DNA of 64,000 bases from Chrysomallon squamiferum (GCA_012295275.1 CM022665.1:327471-391470); one strand, 5' to 3'; positions 48,263-60,931 are shown, numbered from the stretch's first letter. The notes: a model not told the origin generated them from the sequence alone. Numbers and translations are program-made.

Positions 48263-50001
48263 GTTAGTGTTACTGCTGTTTAATTAGAAATCTTCACATT
48301 TTAGTAATCATTTGCAAATCTTCTTCGACTGCTCTATATTTTTTATCATTTACATTTTAAGTCTTTTACATTTTAATGTTCATTTGCTAATAAGACTTGA
48401 AATTACTGACATTTTACCTGACGTTTTAATATTGATATAGTCATTTCAGAATTTTGAGACTGATTTTGAATTTGGGTATTTTGACAGTCATCTGAAATCT
48501 CTGAAAGATCGATTGCAACATCATACATTAAGTTTTATGTATATGTATGTATTTCTATATGTGTGTATTTCTATGTGAGTGTCCATCTATGTGTGTATGT
48601 GTTTGTGTGTCAGTATTAGCAGAGTTTTGGTGGATGTATGTGTCACAGGAAATGTATACAGTTATGAACAAGTACATTCATGTATAAACAGGCAATTCAC
48701 GTGATAGCACGTCCTGCTTTTACTGCGGAGGAGGACTTAGAAATTGGAAGCAGGGAGATAACCCTTACGTGGAACACGCCAGATGGTTTCCACGATGTGA
48801 TTTCATCAGACAGGTGAAGGGAGACAGTTTTGTTGATTTAGTTCAAGAAATGAATGAAAATGAAGAGGAGGTAACTAGTTGACATTTTTAATTTTACCAT
48901 GAAATTATTAAACTTGTGTAACTACATATATTTGTGTTTTCACAAGGATTTGAACAGTTTCTTAAATTTAATTTATATTTTGTAATCTTTATTTTCTCTT
49001 TCCTTGGATATTTTGTTTATTATTTGCTTATTTAATTAGTTAAGTTAGTTTTAAAATTTCGGTTATCTTATGTTTTTGTGTCATTATTATTATTACAATT
49101 ATTATTTATGTTCTTTTTTTAGTACTACTACTGCTGGTACTATTGTCATTATTGTTGCTGTTGTTGTTGTTATTATATCATTAATCTATTTTAGAGCAAC
49201 TGTAACACAGATATTAATCTACATGGAGAAACGAGTGACGAATTTATCGAAACAACAAGAAACAGAGAACTTGGAGCTTCAGGTATATTGTTGTTTTATT
49301 TCATTCATTTTATTATTTTCATTTTATAAGTATTGTTGTTATTTCTTCTTTTTTTTTTTTTTTTTTGCTGTTGATATTAGTATTGTTATTAATGTTATTG
49401 TTACAATTATCATGACTACTCGTTTTGTTTTGGTTGTTGTTGTTATTATTATTATTATTATTATTACTACAATTACATTTTATTCATTTATTTTTGTATT
49501 ATTATTTATTTATTTATTACTGATGTTGTTATTATTGTTATTGTTGTTGTCATTGATGTTAGCTGTAATGAAATTATTATTATTATTATTATTATCATTA
49601 TTATTATTACTGTTGTTGTTGTAACATGATATATTTAAGAAAGAAAGAAATACATAAACATTTTTTGTATATTCGTCTACAAATTATTTGTTTCAAAGGT
49701 TATGTGTAATAAACATTTCAAGTTATTTGATTTATTTTAAACTGTCCTTTGTTACAAAATACACACATTATTTAACGTATAAGAATTATATTGTTCTTAA
49801 TACGTTATCTGATATTTAACAGATTCCTTGCCGGGTGGTAATGAGGAACTCATCTGCAAAGTTTGTCTTGAAAAGAAGGTCAGAATAGTTTTCCTGCCCT
49901 GCGGTCATCTTTGTTGCTGTGAAGATTGTGCGCCCAGACTGCGAATATGTCCACTCTGTAGAGAGATAATCCTAGCCACTGTGCGAGCTTTCTTGTGTTA
50001 A
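45938..50001 (+). CDS. Inhibitor of apoptosis protein, BIR + RING, apparently intact 3' half
   Basis: Four exons (45,938-48,262; 48,692-48,870; 49,195-49,282; 49,823-50,001) join with matching phases (1, 0, 1) and AG/GT boundaries into one open frame of 923 residues ending in TAA. Order: 86 charged octapeptides, a Ser/Thr-rich stretch, one BIR domain, a linker and a C-terminal RING. BIR domains of this family bind caspases or IAP-binding motifs; the RING makes it an E3 ubiquitin ligase, acting in the cytosol in apoptosis or immune signalling. The first exon opens in phase 1, so an upstream coding exon is required: the A/B micro-exons on the same strand have exactly that phase. An ATG at 45,922 lies in the intron; another at 45,949 opens the repeat and could be an internal start. 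Single-BIR architecture resembles BIRC7-like proteins, with an unusual repeat stalk. Confidence 0.8.
45952..48015 (+). repeat. 24-bp octapeptide array, 86 units, with 984-bp higher-order repeat
   Basis: Unit AGAAGTGATGAGACAGAACA plus four bases. A landmark variant (unit ending EQS, at 46,021) recurs at 47,005, exactly 984 bases or 41 units later, and the variants between them recur in the same order. So the array consists of two near-identical 41-unit blocks plus a few end units. All copies stay in frame. Very long open frames on the opposite strand (about 680-700 codons) arise because the unit lacks stops there. Confidence 0.95.
48692..48870 (+). CDS. IAP exon 2: zinc-binding half of BIR
   Basis: Acceptor AG at 48,690-48,691, donor GTAACT at 48,871; phase 1 in, 0 out. 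Encodes [11 protein letters not shown], then [14 protein letters not shown], the canonical C-x2-C-x16-H-x6-C BIR zinc site with the conserved G, W and D-x-P. It ends in an acidic stretch (MNENEEE). Confidence 0.9.
49195..49282 (+). CDS. IAP exon 3: BIR-RING linker
   Basis: 88 bases, phase 0 in and 1 out, between TTTTAG and GTATAT. Encodes [17 protein letters not shown], then a [10 protein letters not shown] tail. Homologues of its end occur at about 1810-1872, 7820-7882 and 22,400-22,464, always followed by the same donor and T-rich intron. Confidence 0.75.
49823..50001 (+). CDS. IAP exon 4: RING finger and stop
   Basis: Acceptor AG at 49,821-49,822, phase 1. Encodes [19 protein letters not shown], then [13 protein letters not shown], then CPLCREI and ATVRAFLC. 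Eight C3HC4 ligands are present, and the tail is the same as in the first copy. Differences from the copy at 2675 are mostly conservative. Confidence 0.9.
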
Positions 50002-50129
50002 TCTGATTCTAACCATTTTTATTATAATTTATTTTTATTTTTCTATTTTATAATAATTATTACTATTATTATTATTATTATTTTTTTTTTTTTTTTTTTT
50101 TTTTTAAGATGACGATATGTTGAATTTTA

Positions 50130-51480
50130 ATTCATTTTAATTTGGTGTCAGTGGACAGTTTACTCGCGAGATTGTGGAACGCAGAAAACGTTTATGGGCA
50201 AAGCTTACTGAAAACATGGACTGCGTGTGACATTAGTGGTTGACAGACTTTTTATTGAAGGAAGTCAATGGTGCTTAGATACTCAGACACAAGACAGACA
50301 TCACGAATCGAACATCCACAGATTACAAATTGTAAATCCAAAAGCCGGAGATCGACACTGGCGACAATCAAGATGAACTGACTGAAATATCTAACAACCA
50401 CTGTCACACAATTACAGTTAACACTCTGATCTGTAAATATTGTATTTTTAAATCTCTGCGGCTTGAAAACTAAACTGTATATACCAGAATTTTAAAACGT
50501 TTTTAATCAGTATGATATTTTGTGTTTAGTAGAAACAAAACTTGATGATACTGATAAGGTAGAAATACCAGATTATACAGTAAATACAAATAATAGAATT
50601 GGAAAATCATGTGCTAAATCGGGCGGCACGTGTCTAGCTGTCAAAAGTAATATCAGTTCAAAAGTACAAGATTGTAATAACAATATCTGAATATGTATTA
50701 TGGTTTAAATTTAAATCTAGAAAAACATCTACTATATTTTCTGGTGTTGTATATATACCACCTAAAGTCTCTCGCTATTTTAACAGTGATACTTTTAACG
50801 TGTTGCAAGAGGAACTTAATAACATACCTGCTGAAAACTAGAAACATGTTATATACACAAGCACAGAAGGGATTGCATTCAATTCTACAACAAGGAAGAT
50901 GTCATAATATTTCTATTCAGTGTCAACTAAAATTATTTTAACGCGTGGTTCTACCAGTTCTCCTGCATGGTAGCGAAATTTGGGAATTTGAAAATGTGTC
51001 ATTACTTGAAAAATTACATTACCGGTTTATGAAATTGTTATTACCAGTAAGGAAATCTGCTCTGTTGTACTCATTAAATGGAGAACTTGGACTTATCCAG
51101 TATATACTGCTGTAAAAGTAAAAGGTATTATTTACTAGTATCGAATGATCACGGGAAAGCAGTCTAAGTTTATATTACTAGTGTACAGACTATTGCTGAA
51201 TGTTAACAATAACACTTTCAATCACAAATGGATATTATTTAACTCTAAAAAAGCTGGTGTCTTTAGAGAACTTTCTATTTTCTGTAATCTAATCATGAAT
51301 TTTTTCAAATTCTCTGGTTCATATATTGATATATTATAAAGCTTTTTTTAATATGTACATTACTGTAAATCCATCATCTTGTTATAATTATTATAATTAT
51401 ATTAAATTTTGTATGAATGTATTTTCATAAGCCGTACATTACGGTCTGAGTGTAAATACAGTTCAGTTCAGGTGGTTACG
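50130..51480 (+). mobile_element. Internally deleted L1-like LINE
   Basis: Four remnants in order. (a) ORF1 C-terminus, about 50,170-50,375 (EIVERRKRLWAKLTEN, then after a frameshift TLVVDRLFIEGSQW). (b) ORF2 endonuclease, 50,511-50,841 (DILCLVETKLDDTDK, SGGTCLAVKSNI, VVYIPP), with one frameshift. (c) A junction at about 50,842 where the rest of the endonuclease and the whole reverse transcriptase are missing. (d) ORF2 C-terminus, about 50,846-51,115 (VVLPVLLHGSEIWEFE, LEKLHYRFMKLL). It interrupts the IAP 3' flank, whose homology to the first copy resumes at about 51,810. Inactive. Confidence 0.75.
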
Positions 51481-53200
51481 TAACCGCTGTAAAATAGTTT
51501 AATAAAAGAACTGAGAACGTAATGAAAAAATCAGTTTCCACTACAAAGTAATTCCAGACGTTGTTATTTTCTAGATGTGCGTTTTATAACTAATTTTCAT
51601 TTGATTTTATTATGTTGATATATGCTTTGATATTATGTGTTTATATTAGACTGCTTACTTAATCTAATACATTACTATAAACCATAGATTATTGTAAGAA
51701 ACATGACAGATGAATAACATTTATGAAATACAAAAGATAAAGAAACTTAATTATGTAGATGATGTCACAATTTAAAACAGAGTATTTAAAATACGATTTT
51801 GTCGCATTCAGAGAAATGTGAGTTATTACTGTTACTCTGATGATGTGTTTGAGGTATTTCTTGATGATTGTTTTATAATGTACCTGAATACTGAACGTGT
51901 GTAGTACACTTATTTAGCTTATGAACCAAATACGCGAAATATAATGTGTGAACAATGTCGAATACCAATAGGAAAAATATATAACACCTAAGGTAAATAC
52001 AATGCAATATGCATTATGACCCTCACATTATTAGAAAACTAATAACAGAACATATAAAAGATATATATATATATATATATGCCCATCCTGTGTATCATTA
52101 TATAATTTTCCATACTGTAATGACTATAAACAGTCGCTAGATAAAAAGAAATAATGTACTAGATATATTTATAAATTATAGGTTTTTCGGAGGGAATTGT
52201 ATTTGCTTTATTTGTTTATAATATTATTTTACTCGTGTTCGTTTAAAAGAAATCTTTACAAATAAAATAGTTTGGAAAAGAATAATAACAATAAAAACAT
52301 GTGTCATTATTATTAATGTTTTCATGTATACATTTGTGTGTGTATGTGTGTGTGTGTCTGTATAAACATATTTATATATTTACATGAGTATGTATCTATG
52401 TGTGTATGTATGTATGTATGAATACATGTATATATGAATGTCGGAATGTATGTCAGATTCTAAATTATATTACCATCTAAGCAAGCGGTAAATTCAAATC
52501 GTTAAATAACTATTTTTATATTTATTTGTTTGAGTCTACTCACATACATTTTTATTTGTCTACATAATTACCTTTTTATTTGTGTCTACTTAATTTCCTT
52601 TTATTTGTATCTACTTAATTACTTTTTTTATTAGTATTAACGTGATTACATCTCTCTCTATAACCTTATAGATAAGAACTTTGTAAGTAATTTCATTCAG
52701 CAGATTCGTTCTTTTATGCCAAAAAAAGGTAATAATTGTTAAAGTCATATTTATTTTCAGAACCACGGTTTTAAAAAAATATAATTTTTGTGTTGTTCAC
52801 TGCAGAAATCTAACAAAAAATAAAATAGTTTGAAATGAGGTATTCTGTTGTCACTAAAGATATTTGCGTGTCATTATTATTATACTTATTATCATCATTG
52901 TCGTCGTGGTTGTCATAATCATCATCATCATCATTCTTAATGTTTATATCTATACATGCATGTGAAACTCAAAATACAAAGTAACTTTCTTTGTTAGTTC
53001 GTTCGTTCATTTATTTGTTCATTAATTTATTCATTCATTTATTAATTTATTTATTCATTCATTCATTCATTCAGTTACCTACTTTTATCATTAAGTCCCT
53101 TCTACTTACTTACTGCTGCAAAAATGTCTACTCTTAATTAGCTTACACATTCTTCTTTTCCCTTCTGTAATTTTCTTTCGCTGGAGAAATGCTGAAATTC
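51480..53200. other. IAP 3' flank and AT-rich filler
   Basis: About 51,810-52,040 matches the 3' flank of the first IAP copy (about 2966-3200). The rest holds TG/TATG and ATTC runs. No gene recognised. Confidence 0.6.
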
Positions 53201-53241
53201 AAAATAATTAACCGATGTTTTTTTTTTAATGTTAAAATTAC

Positions 53242-53285
<44 letters not shown>

Positions 53286-53439
53286 AAAAAAAAAAAGGCT
53301 TAACATGAAATATATTAATAATATCTTGATATATACATAGTGCAAAATAATATAAATTTTATCCTCACTGTCATCATAAGATTACTCAAGTTTTACATGA
53401 AAACCTTCTTCAGGTAAGTAGATAATTAAATCTAACCAT

Positions 53440-54060
53440 AATGCTAAACCTCACCCTAACAGTAAACCTAACACTAACACTAAACATAACCCTGATGCTA
53501 ACATTAACCCTAAACCTCACCCTAACACTAACACTAACACTAACACTAAACATAACCCTGATGCTAACATTAACCCTAAACCTCATCCTAACACTAACAC
53601 TAACACTAAACATAACCCTGATGCTAACATTAACCCTAAACCTCATCCTAACACTAACACTAACACTAAACATAACCCTGATGCTAACATTAACCCTAAA
53701 CCTCACCCTAACAGTAAACCTAACACTAACACTAAACATAGCCCTGATGCTAACATTAACCCTAAACCTCACCCTAACACTAACGCTAACACTAAACATA
53801 ACCCTGATGCTAACATTAACCCTAAACCTCAACACTAAACATAACCCTAACACTAACACTAACACTAACACTAAACATAACCCTGATGCTAACATTAACC
53901 CTAAACCTCATCCTAACACTAACACTAACACTAAACATAACCCTGATGCTAACATTAACCCTAAACCTCATCCTAACATTAACCCTAAACCTCATCCTAA
54001 CACTAACACTAACACTAAACATAACCCTGATGCTAACATTAACCCTAAACCTTACCCTAG
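53440..54060 (+). repeat. Telomere-like minisatellite, nine units
   Basis: CCCTGATGCTAAC occurs nine times at spacings of about 60-80 bases, separated by CTAACA/CCCTAA tracts. The long open frames on both strands (T-L-N or S-V-R repeats) are artefacts of the repeat. Confidence 0.9.
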
Positions 54061-54255
54061 ATATCATATTACTTCTAGCAATATGATAAATTAACCAATG
54101 TTATACCAACAATCCTAATAAACTTTCCCAAGTTAATATTTTGAAATAAAAGTTGTTTTAATTTTTACACCAGGTTATAAAACTCCATTGCGGTAAACAG
54201 ATAATTTAATTTAACCCTATTGCTAACCCTAATCCTAATAGATAATCTAACCCTA

Positions 54256-54390
54256 ACCCTAGCTGTGTTAATCTGTTTTAAACTGTTTTAAAGATGACGA
54301 TGAGATGAACTTTAATTCGCCTGTGAATCATGTAACAAAGAGTATGAGTTGATTTGTTTGAGTTTCACACTAAGAATTTCAAGTTTCTTT
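54256..54390 (+). pseudogene. Remnant of an IAP 3' tail
   Basis: Duplicate of 13,564-13,690: AGCTGTGTTAATCTG followed by sequence matching the IAP 3' flank. No RING coding sequence remains. Confidence 0.45.
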
Positions 54391-55139
54391 CGTTTTTTAT
54401 ATTACATGCTCAGGTCTATCACTTTAGTTTAGTATTTCATAGAATAACTAATTTTAAAATAATAATAATAATAATAATAATAATAGAAATGTATATATAG
54501 ATATACACAGTAAAAGAGTAGGTAATACATATTTTTGTTTAGTGTGTCCAAACCAATAATAAAGATAATTATTGTTGTTCAGTCAAGCTTTTGTCGACTG
54601 GTAAAATTAATTTTTGAACAGTTTTATGATAAACCGTATTGTCATAGATAACAACTTTTATAAATTATTTTATTTGGCAGTTTAGTTCTTTTATATCAAA
54701 AAATAATAATAACCATCTAAATTATATTTATTTATATTTGTTTAAAATATTGTTTTACTGTTGTTCACTGTAGACATTTCTCAAAAGAAATACATTAATA
54801 AACAAATGAAATCATATTTGTCAGTTATTATCTATGTATGTCTGTATCTATGTAAAAATCTAAATGACATAATCATCTAAGCTTATGGGAAATTCTCAAT
54901 AACTGTGTATTTAGGAATGAATTTTCTACTCAGATCAAGTCCGATTATATTAATTCCGTCTGCACGAATCTAAAGGATTTTCTCACAGAGAGAAAGAAAA
55001 ATATCTGTAAAATTTTATTAACTTCGCTTTCTGCAAACCTGTTACTAAATCTATTATAAAGTAAATATCAGCATATGAAAAATTATTCAGATTAACGTAA
55101 CCCAAATTGTCTTAGCCATTTGACATCTATATTGGCATT

Positions 55140-55142
<3 letters not shown>

Positions 55143-55224
<82 letters not shown>
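55143..55224 (+). repeat. (CT)n microsatellite, about 41 units
   Basis: Duplicate of the run at 14,487-14,617, about 24 units shorter. Confidence 0.95.
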
Positions 55225-55227
<3 letters not shown>

Positions 55228-55537
55228 ATAAAAGATTAACTAAGGTCCTGTTACGTTTTGTGATATGCGATTCCACTTGAGCAAACCTGACCCGTGGATC
55301 GGATTTAAGGAAAGGGTTGAAGGTTAATAATCTTATCATTAGTAGAGTATAATCTTACAACAGTATGTATCGATAATAAAGCGGTTACTTCAGAAACAAG
55401 GTTACAGGATACGCCGAGACATTTTCCCAGCATGGCTAACAGCTGTGTGAGTGGGTGGTGCTGGTTTGGTATGACTGCAGCCTTCTTGTCCGTCGTTGTC
55501 GTCTTTTCTGTCCACTTCAAAGGCAACGAATTGAATA

Positions 55538-55590
<53 letters not shown>

Positions 55591-56032
55591 CAATAATAAT
55601 AATAAGAAGAAGAAGAAGAAGAAGAAAAACATTTTTAAATATTTGCGACATTTATTTCTAATTTAAACTAAAGCATATTTAATGACGAGTTGAATTATAA
55701 AAAGTTGTATAAAATATACAAAATATACTTAGAAATGTTGATTTTTCAAATATCACTATAATGTAATGCCGGCTAATTTTTAAATGCTCCGTATATGCTG
55801 CATACACGATACATGTTTTCATACAGTAAAAATAAAGATCTGAACGAAATTAATATTAATTATTATTCGTGCTGAAACAACAGAACCCTAAAAATGATAA
55901 ATTAATGTCCTGTTTGAGTGATGCAGGATCAATGAGAGAGAGCTCAACAGCTGGGACTGTCCTTTACAGAATATCGTGTCAACCAGACGTTGATATGCGG
56001 ATATTCAGCGTTCTTTTCACTGACTACTCCTT

Positions 56033-56097
<65 letters not shown>

Positions 56098-57012
56098 GAT
56101 GATGATAATAATAATAGTAATACAAAATAATAATAAAAACAATAAGAATAATAAGAAGAAGAAGAAATAATAGTAGTAGTAATAGAGTTAGTAACAATAA
56201 CAGTAATAACAATAATAATAATAATAATAATAACAACAATTTAAAAATACAAAATACAGTCGATTCTCTCTTCATATAAAAATTACTATTTAAAAATTGG
56301 ATTTGCTGAACTCTTACTTTATCTGGGTACAGATAAAGTCACAGCTAATCATCACATCCTTCTCTTTTGTGTGGAAGTTTTCAAACTGCTATTGGCAATC
56401 TGATATATGTACACATACAAACTGTTTTTTCTAAAGCGGTTTTCTTTGCTTTTCTGTTTATTCTCAGCTCAGTCTTTCGTAAATAAAAAAGTAGGGTACA
56501 AAAGGGAAGTTCACATATACAGCTAACAAATAGTCTGGCTTGCAATAATGCAGTTGTGACATTGTGAAATGTTACTATCATAATCGCAAAACAGCGGAGT
56601 TGTTGTCGGCACAAATACAATAGTTTAACGGAAAGGTTAGCGTTTAGTCGTCACAGTTCATAATCACATTCATTAAAACTGTTCATAGCCTTAAAACGTT
56701 TCATACCAGTAGCTACCTTCTAATTTGTTAATAGTTAGTAAAACTGACTACAACCGCTTAATATAGTTCGTATTCTGTTTACGTCTTATTTCGACCAACT
56801 ATTACAAAGCAAATGACGTGTTTTAAGTATAAATTTTAATATTAGGAATTATGCTGCAACTATCAAAAGTTAGATCCGATCCATATACTCAGTCTGTGTA
56901 GAAGCTGAACAACAAGGACATGTTACACTGCGTGGCACGTAATCTCAAAGGAGAACTCGAGGTACTGCAACTCGCCATCGATCGGATACAGTCGTTTAAC
57001 CTCGACTTCCGA

Positions 57013-57109
57013 TGACGTCACTGGATGTAACATCCCGGAGATATCTCAGCTACGTCACTGGATATGTTTATTATATCTCCATTAACAGACAGATACTTAG
57101 ATGACGTCA
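57013..57109 (+). promoter_or_regulatory. Paired perfect CREs, duplicate
   Basis: TGACGTCA at 57,013-57,020 and 57,102-57,109; both palindromes are unchanged from 16,398 and 16,488 although the DNA between them has substitutions. Confidence 0.45.
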
Positions 57110-57639
57110 TGAGACAAACATCCAAGTTACAAACATCAAGCGTACAATATGCATATTGTTGTTGTTTGCTATAATATTATTATCATTGTTTTCTTTTAAG
57201 GATAACATTTATTCATTAAACTTCTAGATGTACATAATTATATGGCAGTATATTTATTCGTTATCCCACGAACCCTCTTTAACAGTAAACAAAAAAATGT
57301 ACGAGAAAATAATACAGATATACATGCGAGATCCCATAGTACATAACATACATGACACATCGAAATGTATATCGATCAAATCAGAAGAAGTCTTCTTTAA
57401 CATAATAGGTTATAAATATATACAGCAGTGTATTCAAAACAATAATAAAAGTAACTACTGGTGTTCAGTCAAGTGTTTGTTCACTGGTAGATTTAATTTT
57501 TGAACAGTTTTATGATAAGAATGATACATTGTATTATTTTAGTGTTGTTCATTGTAGAAAACTGTAACAAGAAATAAAATAGTTTGAAAAAATTAAAATG
57601 TCGTGTTCTTATGTTACGAATAATATATTTCTATGTTAT

Positions 57640-57961
57640 TATTTCCATCATCATTTTCATAATTATTATTATTATTGTTAACAAAAATTAACATTATTAT
57701 TGTAATTGTTGTTGCTACTGTTATTATTATTATCGTTATTGTTATTGTTGTTGTTGTTGATGTTATTATTGTTATTGTTGTTGCTATTGTTATTATTGTT
57801 GTTGTTTTTATTATTGTTATCAAGGACGTATCAGATAACTTTACCATAAAATCAGCTCAGAGATATCAATGGAGTTTAACAGAAAGTGATTCCTGGGCCC
57901 ACCCTTCAGGCTACGCCCTGCGATACTTGATATACCTTACATACATTACTGAACAGTGTGC

Positions 57962-58021
<60 letters not shown>

Positions 58022-58287
58022 AAATTACATGATCACGCTAACTAACTTTATGTATTTTGTTTGTTTGTTATTTTAAGTGTTTTACAATTACAGTTAAAAT
58101 GGTTTTATTTTATAAATTACAAATGATTATGAGGACGGGAAAGCGGGCCCATTTATCAAAAAGCTAAGTTGTTTGTTGTATTTTACATTTTATTTTTACT
58201 TCCTTTCTGCCCAAAAAATGTGTCGCATTAATCACTTTTATTTTTCTTTACTTCTCTGATTTATTGTTCTTATTACTATTGTTGTTG

Positions 58288-58343
<56 letters not shown>

Positions 58344-58497
58344 GTTATTGTTATTATTATTATTATTATTATAATTTTAATACTTTATTTTATGTTGTTC
58401 GTCTTTCTTTTTAAATTTTCTTTCGTTGGAGATGTCACAATTAAAAATAATTAACCGATATTTTTAAAACAAGTTCAAATTACATACAATTATGTAC

Positions 58498-58529
<32 letters not shown>

Positions 58530-58724
58530 TAATAAATTACATGACCAAGCTAAATAACTTTATATATTTGTTTGTTTGTTTATTTCAAAAGGTTTACTTG
58601 TTTGTTTTTTCCTATTATATTTTCTTTTTCCTTGCTTTCTACCTTAAAAATGACTCATGTTTTTTAGTTACCTTTTTACTTTCCTTTAATTCTCTTATTT
58701 ATTATTATTAACATTATTATTAAC

Positions 58725-58769
<45 letters not shown>

Positions 58770-58960
58770 TTAATACTTGGTCAAGAAACGTGTTTATTTT
58801 ATATTGTTCGTCTTCCTTTTAAAAATGTTTTCGTTGGGGAAAATGTCGAAATTAAGAATAATTAACCGATGTTTTTAAAACAAGTTAAAACTGCAATACA
58901 TATAACAAGGAGAGAATATCTTGTGAATATATATGGTTCTAATTTAAACAATACAAAGTT
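57640..58960. repeat. ATT/TG/GA microsatellite-rich stretch
   Basis: ATT-type runs at about 57,660-57,830, 58,280-58,380 and 58,690-58,770, a TG-GA compound run at about 57,959-58,017, and TG at about 58,500-58,527. Open frames are repeat-derived. Confidence 0.8.
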
Positions 58961-59740
58961 GTTGTTGTTGTGACGATTTTAACCATCTGAAATCACAACT
59001 AAAAATTACCAAGAACTTGAAATTATATGATTTAAAAGATCTATTTACAAAACTGTATTCTAATCTTCTAAAATAAAAAAAAATAAAAAGAAAAAAGGAA
59101 GAAGAAGAAAAGAAAAAGGAAACTCAGTAACAATAAAAACTTTTAAAAAAGCTATACTAGACTTATTATCTAACAATCTGATGTACAAAAAGTGTAACAG
59201 AAAATAATTATCACTTGGTCGTCTCGGTTATACTTTTAAATTTAAACTTTAGTCAATTTAAAAGAGATGAAGTAGAGTGGGAATTTAATTATTCTTTATT
59301 ATTAATTATTTATTATATAAGTAAAAAGAAAACAGAAAGCAATAAGAAAAATAACGAGTCTGTACGCTGTGCCAGTCTATAACTTAGAAGACTTAGATTT
59401 GCAACCCCGAAAGATTATAACAAGTTTTCTATCAAAAGTCAATTTAGAAATATTACTAATGTAAATAAGAGCGTAAGCTCATCTTTATCTGTATTTAAGA
59501 AAAAAAAAAAAATAATAAAATATAAATAAATAAATAATGTTTGCGCCTACGTCAACTTTTACTAGAATAAAATATAATGTACTCAGGTAAATAAAAAAAT
59601 AAAAAAAATAAGTTAAGTTAAATTAAATTAAATTAAACTAAATTAAATTAAATTATATTTGTTGCCTAGATTATGATATTTTCTTACTAGCGGTTCAAAG
59701 TCGCCAAGTTTGTTTATATCACTTTGTACACGTAATTTCA

Positions 59741-59750
59741 GTCACGTGAT
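59741..59750 (+). promoter_or_regulatory. E-box palindrome GTCACGTGAT with downstream donor
   Basis: Copy of 20,010; a GTAAGT donor follows at 59,852. Confidence 0.4.
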
Positions 59751-60428
59751 CGTTCCGACATAGAAACGACCGACACACATAGAAACGACCCATCTAATGA
59801 ATCGAGGTGTCTGAGCTGTTCTTTACGGAAATAATTTGATTCGGAATTTAGGTAAGTTTACAAAAAATTTAATAACGGGTTTATGTATCTAGTAAGTTAT
59901 GATATTATTCTCTATAGCAGTTAGATTTCTGGAATGTTAACAAGTTTATTTATATCACTTTTGTACACGTAATTTGAAAACGTGATCGTTACGAGGTCGA
60001 GAAAACCCGTATACATTGTGTTGTCATTTTTAATATATCGAAGAGTTTGAGCTGTTCTTTATAGAAACAATGTTACTAGGAATTTAAGTAAGTTTACAAA
60101 ACTTTTAACAACAGTTTTCTGTAATAATTTATGCCTGTAAATATATATTTATTTCGGTAGATAGATTTATGTTTTTTTTAAATGTATGAAACTGATTTTA
60201 ACTTTACTTCCTTGTTTACTTTGTGTAAATTTCCACAGCTAATAACGAAGCTTTTCTCGTCGATTTTATTCGATTCAGTGAGTGACGTAAAACATGTGTT
60301 TTAAAGGTAATAGGCACGTAGAACTTGGATTTAGTTAATAGTTTAATAACATGACCTGTGCTTGAAATAATAATTAGGTTTTAACATATATTATTATATT
60401 CAGATAATTTGTTACAAACGGCACTAGA

Positions 60429-60446
60429 AGGTCATAACTTTTGACC
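60429..60446 (+). promoter_or_regulatory. Inverted AGGTCA/TGACC pair, 7-base spacer
   Basis: Half-sites and spacing are kept although the spacer sequence (TAACTTT) differs from the other copies. Confidence 0.4.
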
Positions 60447-60584
60447 CGTTTCTGTCCCTAGACTTTTGAATATCATTTTTTATTAATAGGAGTTTATAGT
60501 GTAAATGCTAAGACAAATATTTAATATTATTAGATTAATGTTGCTAACTTTATAAAATATTTCCGTGTTATTTCTTTCGTTTCT

Positions 60585-60660
60585 GAAACCGAAACCGAAA
60601 CCTCTGTTGCTTACAACGGACTAAAATATTTCCGGGAACGTTCGAGAACTGTGTATATAA
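60585..60660 (+). promoter_or_regulatory. Composite promoter: extended ISRE + STAT-type + HSF-type + TATA
   Basis: GAAACCGAAACCGAAACC (60,585-60,602, two overlapping ISRE cores), TTCCGGGAA (STAT/GAS, 60,630-60,638), GAACGTTCGAGAA (HSF three-unit site, 60,636-60,648) and TATATAA (60,654-60,660). A start site about 25-30 bases later would precede the exons from 60,674 on. It is the most complete promoter-like element in the window. Confidence 0.55.
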
Positions 60661-60673
60661 TTATTTACCACAG

Positions 60674-60756
60674 ATTTAATTCATTTGAAAGGAACCCATC
60701 TTCTCCTGCAGGAATTTTCTGAGCTTGTCAGTGACATTCTCCGACAAACAAAGTAA
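60674..60756 (+). CDS. Exon-like frame with stop downstream of the composite promoter
   Basis: After ACCACAG, a phase-1 frame reads DLIHLKGTHLLLQEFSEL, then VSDILRQTK and TAA (60,754-60,756). The homologue at 63,821-63,894 has the same layout and also ends in TAA. It looks like a terminal coding exon, yet it lies where the 5' leader of a transcript from the TATA box would be; it may belong to another isoform or be a relic. Confidence 0.3.
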
Positions 60757-60931
60757 GACGAGTCAGATAAATATGTATTCATTTGAATATCAGATTCAAG
60801 ATCTCAAACAGAAAATTTGTGAATAATATTTACAGCTATAAAATGTCAGTAGTACAATGCTAAACAGGCTAGCTGGAAATAGGCTCCATTGATGTTAATT
60901 TTATAATGTTTATTTTAATTTCATATTACAG

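Larger units (their letters stand above)
53200..60650 (+). repeat. Segmental duplication, copy 2 (partner 13.06-20.9 kb)
   Basis: Same order of landmarks as the partner. Differences: the minisatellite is expanded ninefold, the CT run is shorter, about 0.65 kb (16.61-17.27) and 0.4 kb (18.25-18.65) are absent, and the final ISRE cassette is better preserved. Confidence 0.8.

Noticed and set aside
53410-54094. Long open frames on both strands across 53.4-54.1 kb
   Set aside because: Translations of a CTAACA/CCCTAA minisatellite; monotonous T-L-N and S-V-R patterns with no domain.
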